A DNA stretch of 42,743 bases, from the NCBI GenBank assembly GCA_964424345.1, contig CAYRIK010000013.1, positions 1-42,743 on the forward strand, given 5' to 3'. The translations under genes were made by a program, and so were the position numbers. The DNA comes from RGIG6307 sp964424345 (GTDB taxonomy: Bacteria; Bacillota; Clostridia; Lachnospirales; Lachnospiraceae). This document shows positions 8,080-16,744 of this stretch, one piece after another (within the stretch, counting starts at the first letter, position 1; every line of letters starts with the position of its first letter). The notes under the pieces were generated by a model that worked only from the letters and a program-made list of their open reading frames with translations, was not told where the DNA came from and did no database searches.

Positions 8080-9270
8080 TTAGTTCTTCCACATTCCAAA
8101 CACCATAACAGACATATCATCCTGTATATGCCCTTTACACGCTCCAATACAAAATTGCAAAATACGCTGTGCAATGTCTCTCGGATTTTTAATGGTCAAT
8201 CCGCTAATAAATTCTGTAAGTTTTTCTTCCATATGAACTGCAATCAAGCCTTCTAAAATACCATCTGTCAGCATAATAATATAATCGCCTTCTTCTAATC
8301 TGCGTCTTACAACGTCTAAATCCATTGCCTGAAATGCACCAAGTGGTAGATTTTCTATCCATATTTTTTCTACAAAATAATCTCGTTTATGGTAACTTGC
8401 AGACGCACCAATCTTATTAAATTCGCAAACCCCTTTGTATAAATTCAAATCACACATATCTAATGTAGACATGGCATCTTCCTGGCCATCCTGTAACAGC
8501 AATCCATTCAAAACCTGTATTGCTGTTTCTTTTGCATATCCTGCCTGCAAAAACTTTTCCATAAATTCCAATACTTTCTCGCTCTGTTTTGCTGCAAACG
8601 CTCCGCTTCCCACGCCATCTGCCATCATAAAATATACATGCCCATCCATGTTATCGGATACTAAAATGCTGTCACCTGATATTTCTTCTCCGTGTTTGAT
8701 TGCAGTCGCCTGACCATACAGCACACAATACGCCGGCTCCTGAATAAACGTAAAGCTCTGAAACTCATGTTCTACAAAATATGGGCTTTTATAAGATGGT
8801 TTTAAATGCATATCATAATAAATACCAAGTGCCTCTGCAACATCTGCTGCTGAAATACGCTCTGTCAAAGAAACCGTTCGCATCGTAATTTCAATCACAC
8901 CATCCCTGTTTTCATTTTCCATTAGGTAAATATGCTTGATTTCAATCCCATCTTTTTTCATGTAACGTGCTAACTGTTTATACTTTTTATCTTCCTCTGG
9001 TACAAATTGATAGCTTCTGCTTACTACATCTGACAACGTATCTGCCATGTGCAAAAACTGTTCTGCCATAAAACTTTGATTTTCCTGCATTTGTCTTTGG
9101 CAAATACGCTCACGCCTGTTTACGATTTCTTCTGATTCTGTCTTTCTTTGAAAATTTAAAAATACTTTTGCAATGCCTCGATAAGATTCTGCACACTGTT
9201 TCATCTTCTGAATACCATATTCTGGTAATGCAATCACAGTTGGTTCTATTCTGTCATTTTCTTTCATCAT
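8080..9270 (-). CDS. spoIIE: SpoIIE-type PP2C phosphatase lacking the membrane domain
   Basis: A serine phosphatase of the SpoIIE family. In sporulating Firmicutes SpoIIE dephosphorylates SpoIIAA to activate sigma-F and also binds FtsZ. Residues 190-394 carry the PP2C domain with metal-binding motifs MADGVGSG (216-223, Asp218), MLTDGILE (333-340, Asp336) and DDMSV (384-388). About 185 residues precede it, matching only part of the linker region. The roughly 300-residue, ten-helix N-terminal membrane domain of typical SpoIIE (about 800 residues) is absent: no hydrophobic segment is visible and upstream sequence holds only a promoter-like region and a hairpin before ptsI. An AAGGGG site precedes the ATG pair at 9270. 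Position next to tilS-hpt-ftsH supports the spoIIE assignment. It may be a soluble form or a derived phosphatase in a weakly or non-sporulating strain. Confidence 0.85.
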   Translation of the reverse strand: MMKENDRIEPTVIALPEYGIQKMKQCAESYRGIAKVFLNFQRKTESEEIVNRRERICQRQMQENQSFMAEQFLHMADTLSDVVSRSYQFVPEEDKKYKQLARYMKKDGIEIKHIYLMENENRDGVIEITMRTVSLTERISAADVAEALGIYYDMHLKPSYKSPYFVEHEFQSFTFIQEPAYCVLYGQATAIKHGEEISGDSILVSDNMDGHVYFMMADGVGSGAFAAKQSEKVLEFMEKFLQAGYAKETAIQVLNGLLLQDGQEDAMSTLDMCDLNLYKGVCEFNKIGASASYHKRDYFVEKIWIENLPLGAFQAMDLDVVRRRLEEGDYIIMLTDGILEGLIAVHMEEKLTEFISGLTIKNPRDIAQRILQFCIGACKGHIQDDMSVMVFGMWKN

Positions 9271-9348
9271 TCTATCCCCTTTTTATTTCAACATAATAAG
9301 CATGGTATATAGTATAATCCATCTTTTTTAAAAAGGTTGTCGAAAGCA

Positions 9349-9384
9349 AGCAGTCGGCCAACCATTATTGATTGACCGACTGCT
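9349..9384. terminator. Hairpin after ptsI, probable terminator
   Basis: The arms AGCAGTCGG (9349-9357) and CCGACTGCT (9376-9384) pair perfectly, with further pairing inside around one mismatch. It lies between the end of ptsI and the start of the spoIIE-like gene. The U-run on the minus strand is interrupted, so termination could be partial. Confidence 0.6.
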
Positions 9385-9430
9385 CGAAAAAATAACTATT
9401 TTATTGATCTATTGGAAACTCCGTAATTTC

Positions 9431-11083
9431 CTATATATGAGAGAGAGCTTCTTTTGCTTCTTTATTTGCATCAGCAAAAGTTGTTTGACGGATTATTTTT
9501 TTTACACGATTTACTTGACCAAGAGACATACTAAATTCATCCAGTCCCATTCCAAGCAACAACTTGGTTGCTTTTGTATCTCCTGCAAATTCTCCGCACA
9601 TACCAGCTTTAATACCTGCCCTATGTGCCGCATCTATAATATGAGCGATGGCTCGCAGCACTGCTGGATGGTAGGAGTTGTAGGATGAGGCAATTTTTTT
9701 ATTTCCGCGATCCACCGCTAATATATACTGTGTTAAATCATTTGTACCAATGCTGAAAAAATCAACTCTTTTTGCAAATTCATCTGCCAACAATACAGAC
9801 GCTGGTGTTTCCATCATCATACCGACTGCTATGTTTGGATCAAACGCGATATGTTCTTTTCTAAGTTCTTCTTTACATTCTTCTAATACTGCATTTGCTT
9901 CTTCTAATTCTTCAATCGAAATAATCATCGGATACATGATTTTTACTTTCCCAAATGCACTTGCTCTTAAAATCGCTCTTAACTGCGTCTTAAACATTTC
10001 CTTCATGCTAAGACTGATACGAATTGCTCTCCATCCAAGAAATGGATTTTCTTCTTTTTCAAATTCGTAATAAGAAAGACTCTTATCTCCTCCAATATCC
10101 AATGTACGGATAATCAATTCCTCACTAGCAAGCTCCGCTGCTTTCTTATAAGCATCAAACTGTTCTTCTTCTGTTGGAAAATGCGTATTTTCCATATATA
10201 AAAATTCACTGCGAAGCAATCCGACACCATATACATGATGTGAAGCTGCTTTCTGTACATCTTCCACACTGCCTGCATTCACAAATACCTGCACGTTGTG
10301 TCCGTCCAATGTCACTGCTTCTTCCTTTTCTAAGGCTGCTAATTCCTGCACTTCTTCTTCATAGCATGCCTGCTTGCTTATAACTTCTTCCTGTACAGCT
10401 ACATCTGGTTCTAATACGATACGACCATTTTGTGCATCCATACAGATAAGCATATCTTTAGAAACCTGCTCTAAGATACCACTTACACCAACGAGTGCCG
10501 GAATACCAAGCATATTTGCCATAATACTGACGTGACTGGTCACTCCGCCTTCCTGTGTAATAAAGCCAAGCACCTTTTTTACATCCATCGTTGCTGTATC
10601 AGAAGGAGCTAAATCCTGTGCTACAACAATAACCGGCTCTTTCAGATTTGCAAGGTCTACTGCTTCTTTTCCCTGTAAAATACGCATGATGCGATTTCTT
10701 ACATCAAGGACATCAGCAGCTCGTTCCCTCATATACGCATCGTCCATTGCTTGAAACATTTCATAATATGCATTGCTCGCATCGTATAATGCCTGCTGTG
10801 CATTTTTTGCTTCTTCTGCAATGAGTTCTGCAACATTTTGTTTTAAGATTTCATCACCTGCAAGCATCAGATGTGCCTGAAAGATTTCAGACTGTTCTGC
10901 TAAGACTGCTAATTCTTCTTGTGCAGTTTCTACAGCCTTTTCATACTTTTCACATTCTGCCTGCTTGTCTTCTTTCGTATGCACAAGATATGTTTCTGGC
11001 TCATAGCTTGGTTTTTGGTAAATCAGCGCCTTGCCTGTCGCATATCCGTTAGAAGATGTTTTTTTTACCAGAATTTCTCTCAT
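9431..11083 (-). CDS. ptsI: PTS Enzyme I (phosphoenolpyruvate-protein phosphotransferase)
   Basis: The first enzyme of the sugar phosphotransferase system; it takes phosphate from PEP and passes it to HPr. The 550-residue protein has the N-terminal HPr-binding/phospho-His domain with active-site His184 in GGVTSHVSIMAN, and the C-terminal PEP-binding barrel with the family motif region around MMMETPASVLLAD and GTNDLTQY. An AAAGGCAGG ribosome site lies before the ATG at 11083. The gene lies 26 bases after ptsH, the usual ptsHI pair. Unusually, the pair sits beside a complete sugar-specific PTS operon and inside the spoIIE/divIC neighbourhood. Length is close to the family norm of about 570. Confidence 0.97.
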   Translation of the reverse strand: MREILVKKTSSNGYATGKALIYQKPSYEPETYLVHTKEDKQAECEKYEKAVETAQEELAVLAEQSEIFQAHLMLAGDEILKQNVAELIAEEAKNAQQALYDASNAYYEMFQAMDDAYMRERAADVLDVRNRIMRILQGKEAVDLANLKEPVIVVAQDLAPSDTATMDVKKVLGFITQEGGVTSHVSIMANMLGIPALVGVSGILEQVSKDMLICMDAQNGRIVLEPDVAVQEEVISKQACYEEEVQELAALEKEEAVTLDGHNVQVFVNAGSVEDVQKAASHHVYGVGLLRSEFLYMENTHFPTEEEQFDAYKKAAELASEELIIRTLDIGGDKSLSYYEFEKEENPFLGWRAIRISLSMKEMFKTQLRAILRASAFGKVKIMYPMIISIEELEEANAVLEECKEELRKEHIAFDPNIAVGMMMETPASVLLADEFAKRVDFFSIGTNDLTQYILAVDRGNKKIASSYNSYHPAVLRAIAHIIDAAHRAGIKAGMCGEFAGDTKATKLLLGMGLDEFSMSLGQVNRVKKIIRQTTFADANKEAKEALSHI

Positions 11084-11109
11084 ATAAGCCTGCCTTTCTG
11101 CTGTAAAGG

Positions 11110-11373
11110 TTATTCGCCTAAACCGTTATTAATCACATCAAGAATTTTCTGCATATCTTCCTGTTCAGTTTCACCATCACACTGAATTTCAATTTCAGAA
11201 CCACATTTGATTGCTGCTGCCATAATATTTAAAATACTCTTTCCTTCAATCAGCTTTCCATTGTATAAAATCTTTACGTTGGATTTGCATTTACTAGTTG
11301 TCTGAACAAAAACGCTCGCTGGTCTTGCATGGATTCCTGACTTATTTTTAATAATTGCTTTTTCTTTAATCAT
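11110..11373 (-). CDS. ptsH: Phosphocarrier protein HPr
   Basis: The 87-residue shuttle between Enzyme I and sugar-specific IIA proteins. Phosphorylation site His15 sits in SGIHARPAS. Ser46 in EGKSILNIM is present, which in Firmicutes is phosphorylated by HPr kinase to drive CcpA-dependent catabolite repression; this implies that the same control operates here. A GAGGAAAG site precedes the ATG at 11373. A promoter and a strong leader hairpin lie upstream. Confidence 0.97.
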   Translation of the reverse strand: MIKEKAIIKNKSGIHARPASVFVQTTSKCKSNVKILYNGKLIEGKSILNIMAAAIKCGSEIEIQCDGETEQEDMQKILDVINNGLGE

Positions 11374-11388
11374 AACTTTCCTCTTTCT

Positions 11389-11418
11389 GTGCTGTTACGT
11401 CTCACCCTACGTCAGCAC
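11389..11418 (-). promoter_or_regulatory. Stem-loop in the ptsH leader, next to the ribosome site
   Basis: On the transcript, GTGCTG and ACGT pair with ACGT and CAGCAC around an 8-base loop, with a two-base bulge. The stem ends directly before the ribosome-binding region (11376-11388). There is no U-run after it, so it is not an intrinsic terminator. It could stabilise the mRNA or tune translation. Confidence 0.5.
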
Positions 11419-11441
11419 CAACATCTCTTTTTTACAATTTC

Positions 11442-11470
11442 AAGATACCATATGAAGTTATGAACCTCAA
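11442..11470 (-). promoter_or_regulatory. Probable ptsHI promoter
   Basis: On the minus strand: -35 box TTGAGG (11470-11465), 17-base spacer, -10 box TATCTT (11447-11442). Both match four of six consensus bases. It lies about 70 bases upstream of the ptsH start codon, so the leader would include the stem-loop. Confidence 0.5.
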
Positions 11471-11520
11471 GGTACTTTTTTTCCAGATTGAAACGGCAAC
11501 CATACTACCAATTTTATAGA

Positions 11521-12927
11521 TTACATATCAGTATTTCCATTTGTCTCTATAATATGCTTATAATAATCATAGGAATCTTTTAATCTGCGCTGTAAAGTAC
11601 CATTGCCTTCGTTATCTTTATCCACATAAATAAAACCATAACGCTTTTTCATTTCTCCAGTCCCAGCACTTACAATATCGATTGGTCCCCACCATGTATA
11701 TCCAAAAATATCACAGCCATCCTTGATTGCTTCCTGCATTGCTTCCACATGTTCTTTTAAATACATCATACGTTCTGTATCATGAATTTTACCATCCGGG
11801 GTAATCTCATCAATACAGCCAAGTCCATTTTCTGCAATAAACATCGGTTTTTGATAACGATCCCACAATTCATTGCATACATAGCGAAAACCTAATGGAT
11901 CAATTGGCCATCCAAAAGAAGATTTCTTTAAATATGGATTATCCTTTCCAACATGTCCACCTGTATTAAAACGAGCGGTCGCTCCAGCAGCATGATTTGA
12001 TGTCATATAATAGCTAAAAGACAAATAATCATTTGTATATGTTTTGATCAAATCCAAATCGCCTTCCTGCATCTGAATATGTACATCATTTTCTTCCCAT
12101 ATCCTTTTTACATAATTTGGATATGTTCCACGCAGCATCACATCTGAGAAAAATAATGATTTTCTGCGAAGCTGGTATGTTTCAAATACATCTTCCGGTG
12201 CACATGTATTAGGATACGATGTACTTAAAGAAAGCATACATCCAATCTTTGCATCTGGAATGATTTCATGGCATAATTTCACCGCATTTGCATTTGCTAC
12301 AAACATATGATGTGCTGCTTGATACTCTCTTTGCAGTATATTATCATCATGTTCCTGAATAAATAAACCGCCTCCTAATAATGGAAGTTTTAATACACAG
12401 TTAATCTCATTAAAGGTCATCCAATAAGTAACCTTTTTCTGGTAACGGGTAAATACTGTACGACAATATTTTTCAAAAAACGCAATCAATTTTCGATTTT
12501 CCCAACCACCATATTCTGTCACAAGATGTAGTGGTGTTTCATAATGAGATAATGTCACAATTGGTTCTATCCCATATTTATGCAGTTCATCAAAAAGACT
12601 GTCATAAAATGCAAGTCCCTTCTCATTTGGAGTTTCTTCTGTTCCATTTGGGAAAATGCGAGACCACGCAATAGAAGTACGAAAACACTTCAATCCCATA
12701 CCAGCTAAAAGTTTTATATCTTCCTTATAGTGATGATAAAAATCAATCGCTTCGTGAGAAGGATAATATTTATCTGGATGAATTGTTAAATCTGTATTAC
12801 GGAAACGTTCTTTTCCTACTTCTAACACATCACTGACACACAATCCCTTTCCATCTTCTAAATAAGCTCCTTCTATCTGATTGGCGGCTACTGCACCACC
12901 CCATAAAAACTCCTTTGGAAATGCCAT
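11521..12927 (-). CDS. GH1 6-phospho-beta-glucosidase (second of two)
   Basis: A 468-residue cytoplasmic family 1 glycosidase expected to cleave 6-phospho-beta-glucosides delivered by the PTS proteins encoded upstream. The acid/base Glu174 lies in TFNEI and the nucleophile Glu366 in AENG. The N-terminal FLWGGAVAANQIEGA is the usual GH1 signature. The C-terminal segment with MKKRYGFIYVD matches the phosphate-binding loop of 6-phospho-beta-glucosidases, which separates them from plain beta-glucosidases. An AAAGGAAG site precedes the ATG. It starts 14 bases after the stop of the other GH1 gene, so the two are a tandem pair in one operon. The two may differ in aglycone preference. Confidence 0.94.
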   Translation of the reverse strand: MAFPKEFLWGGAVAANQIEGAYLEDGKGLCVSDVLEVGKERFRNTDLTIHPDKYYPSHEAIDFYHHYKEDIKLLAGMGLKCFRTSIAWSRIFPNGTEETPNEKGLAFYDSLFDELHKYGIEPIVTLSHYETPLHLVTEYGGWENRKLIAFFEKYCRTVFTRYQKKVTYWMTFNEINCVLKLPLLGGGLFIQEHDDNILQREYQAAHHMFVANANAVKLCHEIIPDAKIGCMLSLSTSYPNTCAPEDVFETYQLRRKSLFFSDVMLRGTYPNYVKRIWEENDVHIQMQEGDLDLIKTYTNDYLSFSYYMTSNHAAGATARFNTGGHVGKDNPYLKKSSFGWPIDPLGFRYVCNELWDRYQKPMFIAENGLGCIDEITPDGKIHDTERMMYLKEHVEAMQEAIKDGCDIFGYTWWGPIDIVSAGTGEMKKRYGFIYVDKDNEGNGTLQRRLKDSYDYYKHIIETNGNTDM

Positions 12928-12941
12928 AGTTTTCTTCCTTT

Positions 12942-14408
12942 CTACGCTAAATCACGACCATTTGTATGAATGACTTTTTTATACCAGTCAAATGACTTTT
13001 TCTTTTTTCTATCGTATGTACCATGTCCCTGATCATCTACATCTACATACACAAATCCATATCGTTTAGACATTTGGCATGTTGACATACTGACAAGATC
13101 AATGCATCCCCAAGGCGTATATCCCATAACATCTACACCTTCTTCGATTGCTTCTCCAATTGCTGCGATATGATCTCGAAAATAATCAATACGATAATCA
13201 TCTATAATACTACCGTCTGCTTCTACTCTATCCTTACTTCCAATACCATTTTCTACAATAAATAATGGTTTATGATATCGGTCATACATATCAATCAACG
13301 AATAGGTCAAGCCCATTGGATCAATCTGCCAGCCCCAATCGGTCATACCCAAATATGGATTTTTTACCCCTGTCGCAAGATTTCCGCAAACTTTTTCACG
13401 TTCTTTTTCATCTATACTGCATACCATTGTCATGTAATAACTAAATGATACAAAATCAACGGTATAACTCTTTAAAATTGCAATTTCTGCATCTGTAATT
13501 TCTACTTCTATATGATTTCTTTTCCAATAATTTAAAACATGCTGAGGATATTCTCCAAACACCTGCACATCTGCATAATAATAATTTTCCCTATTTCTTT
13601 TAAGTGCCATCATCATATTTTTAGGATTACAGTTTTCCGGATATGTCAATGTTCGTGTCAGCATACATCCCATTTTGGCTTCTGGTATCATTTCACGCAT
13701 ATATTTTGTTGCCAATGCACTTGCAACAAACTGATTATGTACGCACTGATAAATAATTTCTTCTAATTTTTCCTGTGGGTAACGGTCAGGAACTATGCCA
13801 ATTGTTGTGAATGGATGACGAAATACGCTGTCAATCTCATTAAATGTAAGCCAATATGTTACGAGTTTTTTATAACGTGCAAATACAGTCTTGCAAAAAC
13901 GTAAAAATAATGTGATTACCTCTTTGTCATACCATCCATCATAATGATTTGCTAAATATAACGGCATTTCATAATGATGTAATGTTACCAAAGGTTCTAT
14001 ACCATTCTTTTTCATTTCCGTAAACATATCTTCATAAAATGCCAAACCTTCTTCATTTGGCTCATCTTCTATTCCATTTGGATAAATTCTTGTCCACTGG
14101 ATAGAAACTCTCATAACTTTAAATCCCATTTCTGCACAAAGTGCAATATCTTCTTTGTAATGGTGATAAAAATCATTTCCATGACGTTTTCCATACAAAT
14201 AAATATCATCGGAGTTCATTGCTGCTTCTACATCTGCACTTGTAATACCGTGCTGAGCTTTATAATCTTTTGGATCTACATTTGCTTTATAAGTACTGCA
14301 ATCTGCAACAGACATACCTTTATTGCCTTCATTCCATGCACCTTCACACTGATTGCCTGCCAATGCACCACCCCATAAAAAATTTTCAGGAAATGTATAT
14401 GTTTTCAT
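12942..14408 (-). CDS. GH1 6-phospho-beta-glucosidase (first of two)
   Basis: A 488-residue family 1 glycosidase, paralogous to its downstream neighbour. The start at 14408 (MKTYTFPENFLWGG) is preferred because a GAGG site precedes it; the frame runs on to 14465 but that stretch lies in a hairpin. Acid/base Glu191 is in TFNEI and nucleophile Glu386 in VENG. The C-terminal MSKRYGFVYVD matches the 6-phosphosugar loop. Compared with the neighbour it has a longer N-terminal loop at about residues 30-60. The gene is separated from the IIC gene upstream by a perfect 15-base stem-loop, so its expression may differ from the transporter genes. Confidence 0.94.
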   Translation of the reverse strand: MKTYTFPENFLWGGALAGNQCEGAWNEGNKGMSVADCSTYKANVDPKDYKAQHGITSADVEAAMNSDDIYLYGKRHGNDFYHHYKEDIALCAEMGFKVMRVSIQWTRIYPNGIEDEPNEEGLAFYEDMFTEMKKNGIEPLVTLHHYEMPLYLANHYDGWYDKEVITLFLRFCKTVFARYKKLVTYWLTFNEIDSVFRHPFTTIGIVPDRYPQEKLEEIIYQCVHNQFVASALATKYMREMIPEAKMGCMLTRTLTYPENCNPKNMMMALKRNRENYYYADVQVFGEYPQHVLNYWKRNHIEVEITDAEIAILKSYTVDFVSFSYYMTMVCSIDEKEREKVCGNLATGVKNPYLGMTDWGWQIDPMGLTYSLIDMYDRYHKPLFIVENGIGSKDRVEADGSIIDDYRIDYFRDHIAAIGEAIEEGVDVMGYTPWGCIDLVSMSTCQMSKRYGFVYVDVDDQGHGTYDRKKKKSFDWYKKVIHTNGRDLA

Positions 14409-14439
14409 AAAATACTGCCTCGTTTCTTTTGTTAGTTTT

Positions 14440-14475
14440 AAGAAAGCTGTTGTAACTAGATACAACAGCTTTCTT
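14440..14475 (-). terminator. Perfect 15-base stem-loop between IIC and the GH1 genes
   Basis: AAGAAAGCTGTTGTA (14440-14454) and TACAACAGCTTTCTT (14461-14475) form a perfect stem with a 6-base loop. On the minus transcript the 3' arm ends in TTTCTT but no long U-run follows, so it may be a leaky terminator or a processing/stability element that lowers GH1 expression relative to the transporter. Confidence 0.6.
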
Positions 14476-14507
14476 GAATGAGTTTATGTGAGAATGGAAG
14501 GATTTAT

Positions 14508-15791
14508 TTATTTCGCAGCCTGCTTATTAGATACCAATACAAATGGAGTCCATACAACTGTTGCTACTGCGATACAAATAAGCTGTACTACAACACCCTG
14601 CCAACCATGTCCGAGAAATGCACTTAAAATAACCGGTACACCAAATGGACAGTCAACGGTATTACATGGCAAGAAACCAATATTCGTGAAGAATAAAGCA
14701 ATACCTGTAGAAATTGCAGAGTTAAAAATAAATGGAATAGCAAAAGTTGGATTTAATACAAGCGGAAGTCCGAATACAACCGGCTCACTAATACCGCATA
14801 AACTTGGTAAAATACCTAACTTTGCAATCATTCTGTGGTCTTCTCTCTTAGAAAAGAGGAATATTGCGATTAATAAAGACAAGATCATTCCGGCACCGCC
14901 AGTTACGATAAAGTTTAACCAAAAACCATATGTGATTGGCTGAGTTGCTACTCCGCCTGCCTCTACTGCTGCAATATTTGCTGCAACCGCTGCAGCGATT
15001 AATGGATTTCTAATAGGCTGGATTACGAGTCCGCCATGAATGCCTAAGAACCAGAATAACTGAGAGATAATAACGATAGCAATAATACCTGCTGGGCTCT
15101 GGAATACTACTTCCATCGGTGCCTGCAATACTTTATAAATCCATTCATTTAAATAACTTCCAGTTACATTTCTAAAAATACCGCCTACAACTGCAGTTAT
15201 AGTTATTGTCACGAAAATAGGAATTAATGTATTAAAAGAAGTGGCAATAGCTGGAGGTACAGAAGCTGGCATCTTAATCTTGATTTTTTCAAATTTCATA
15301 AGCCATGAGAACAACATTGTTACAAGTACTGCAATAATCATGCCTACAAAAAGTCCTTGTGCTCCTACTGCTGTAGATGGAATTGCAGAAGCAGTTCCTG
15401 TTGCTTCATCAACTGTTACTGTTACGACACTTGGTACAACAGAAATATAAGATGCTAATGCTACCACACCTGCGATCAACTCAGGTACTTTATTTGCTTT
15501 TGCTAAATTCACTGCAATCAAAAATACGATTGGTAATGTCATAACACCCATTGTTGCAAAATTGATTGCACTAAATGCATCATTTAAGTTTGCAAGGATT
15601 GGAATCCATTTTGCCAATCCTGTCGTTGTACTGCTAATCAATGCTTTAAACAAGGTTGCAAAAGAACCAACAATAATAAATGGCATAAATGCTGAAAATG
15701 TATTTTTTATTGCTGTAAGATATTTATTGCTGTCTACCTTCTCGGCAATATCAAGCAATAAATCTTCTGCTTTTTCTGAAAATTTAGACAT
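14508..15791 (-). CDS. celB: PTS IIC component, cellobiose/lactose family
   Basis: The membrane channel of a lactose/cellobiose-type PTS, importing a beta-glucoside while it is phosphorylated. The 427-residue protein has about ten hydrophobic segments, the typical N-terminal amphipathic start and the conserved HGGLVIQPIRNPL and GISEPVVFGLPLVLNP regions; the GISEP motif is a family hallmark for sugar binding. An AGAGGAAA site precedes the ATG. It follows IIB and IIA and precedes two phospho-beta-glucosidases, so cellobiose or another beta-glucoside is the likely substrate. Exact sugar cannot be read from the sequence. Confidence 0.95.
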   Translation of the reverse strand: MSKFSEKAEDLLLDIAEKVDSNKYLTAIKNTFSAFMPFIIVGSFATLFKALISSTTTGLAKWIPILANLNDAFSAINFATMGVMTLPIVFLIAVNLAKANKVPELIAGVVALASYISVVPSVVTVTVDEATGTASAIPSTAVGAQGLFVGMIIAVLVTMLFSWLMKFEKIKIKMPASVPPAIATSFNTLIPIFVTITITAVVGGIFRNVTGSYLNEWIYKVLQAPMEVVFQSPAGIIAIVIISQLFWFLGIHGGLVIQPIRNPLIAAAVAANIAAVEAGGVATQPITYGFWLNFIVTGGAGMILSLLIAIFLFSKREDHRMIAKLGILPSLCGISEPVVFGLPLVLNPTFAIPFIFNSAISTGIALFFTNIGFLPCNTVDCPFGVPVILSAFLGHGWQGVVVQLICIAVATVVWTPFVLVSNKQAAK

Positions 15792-15830
15792 ATTTGTTTC
15801 CTCTTTCTTTCGTTCTATGGCTTTTATTTT

Positions 15831-16139
15831 TTACTGTTTACTTGCGTAAAGTTCTTCTGCTTGTTTTAAAACAGCTTCTCCATTGCAAGTTCCATATGCA
15901 ACTGGATTGATAATATCCATTGGAAAATCTTCGCCAACGATTTTTCTTACTTTTCTTTGAATATGTCTTACCTGAGGTCCTAACAACAAGACATCAAATT
16001 CTCCTTTCAGGCTTTCGATTTCTGTCTGGTCTGCTGCCCAAATCTTATAATCTTTTCCTTGATTTTTGGCTGCCTCCTGCATCTTTGTTACAACAAGACT
16101 TGTTGACATACCTAATGCACACGCTAACATGATTCTCAT
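15831..16139 (-). CDS. celA: PTS IIB component, cellobiose/lactose family
   Basis: A 102-residue phosphotransfer protein that passes phosphate from IIA to the sugar bound by IIC. The start at 16139 (MRIMLACALGMSTS) follows a GGAGG site; upstream codons in frame are unlikely to be used. Cys7 in ACALGMSTS is the phosphorylation site. The fold pattern (Cys loop, then LLLGPQVRH near residues 55-63) fits the IIB family. It lies between IIA (upstream) and IIC (downstream). The family nomenclature varies, so the gene symbol is only indicative. Confidence 0.93.
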   Translation of the reverse strand: MRIMLACALGMSTSLVVTKMQEAAKNQGKDYKIWAADQTEIESLKGEFDVLLLGPQVRHIQRKVRKIVGEDFPMDIINPVAYGTCNGEAVLKQAEELYASKQ

Positions 16140-16201
16140 ACTTTTATTCCTCCAAATCCAAGACTTTTCATCTTCGCTCATAATCTTCTGTTTTTGCTAG
16201 A

Positions 16202-16531
16202 TTATATCTGTTTTTTCAACTCTGCAATCGTCTTATATAAGTCAATAAACTGTTCTGCTAATTCTTTCGCTGTGATTGCCATACTTAAATGATCTTGTGC
16301 ATGCACAAGAATAATATTTACATCTACAGGATTTCCCGCTGCCTCCTGCTGAAGCATATCCATCTGTGCCTGATGTGCATTTCTCATCTCGTTTTCTGCT
16401 TCCTTCAGGTTTCTGTCAGCTTCTTCAAAATCAAACTCTTTGGCTGCCTCTATTGCCATCATTGCGGCTGATTTTGCATTTCCTGCTTTCACAATCAAAT
16501 CAAATGCGGCTGCATATTTATTTTCTTCCAC
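16202..16531 (-). CDS. celC: PTS IIA component, lactose/cellobiose family
   Basis: A 109-residue cytoplasmic IIA protein that takes phosphate from HPr. The start is GTG at 16531, with an AAGGTG site six bases upstream; the frame continues to 16684 but that part is leader sequence. His77 in LVHAQDHL is the phosphorylation site and Asp80 the metal ligand at the trimer centre. The three-helix all-alpha pattern and length match LacF/ChbA-type IIA proteins. It is the first gene of the operon IIA-IIB-IIC-GH1-GH1, divergent from the SGNH hydrolase gene. The intergenic region has a perfect dyad that may be a regulator site. Confidence 0.93.
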   Translation of the reverse strand: MEENKYAAAFDLIVKAGNAKSAAMMAIEAAKEFDFEEADRNLKEAENEMRNAHQAQMDMLQQEAAGNPVDVNIILVHAQDHLSMAITAKELAEQFIDLYKTIAELKKQI

Positions 16532-16620
16532 TGTATCACCTTCTTTCTTTTTTATTTTTATTTCTTCCTTCGTTGTAACTAAATGATAGCATTGCTTCCA
16601 CATAACCTCAATCACGACTT

Positions 16621-16641
16621 TTTCCACAATCAAAGTGGAAA
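16621..16641. promoter_or_regulatory. Dyad TTTCCAC-N7-GTGGAAA, candidate operator
   Basis: A perfect 7-base inverted repeat with a 7-base spacer lies between the divergent IIA and SGNH genes, about 90 bases upstream of the IIA start. Its place suits a site for the LicR-type activator encoded nearby. The assignment is inference from position and symmetry. Confidence 0.45.
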
Positions 16642-16697
16642 CTGTCTTCCATTTCTTGACAATACACAATCGCTTGCCGTACAATAGCTAACAGAAA

Positions 16698-16731
16698 ACA
16701 GGCTTATCTTTCTTTTTATCAAAAAGCCTGT
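16698..16731 (+). promoter_or_regulatory. Stem-loop directly before the SGNH gene ribosome site
   Basis: ACAGGCTT (16698-16705) and AAGCCTGT (16724-16731) pair perfectly around an 18-base loop. The stem ends one base before the AGGAGG site at 16733-16738. It could regulate or stabilise the SGNH hydrolase mRNA. Confidence 0.45.
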
Positions 16732-16744
16732 CAGGAGGACTAAA

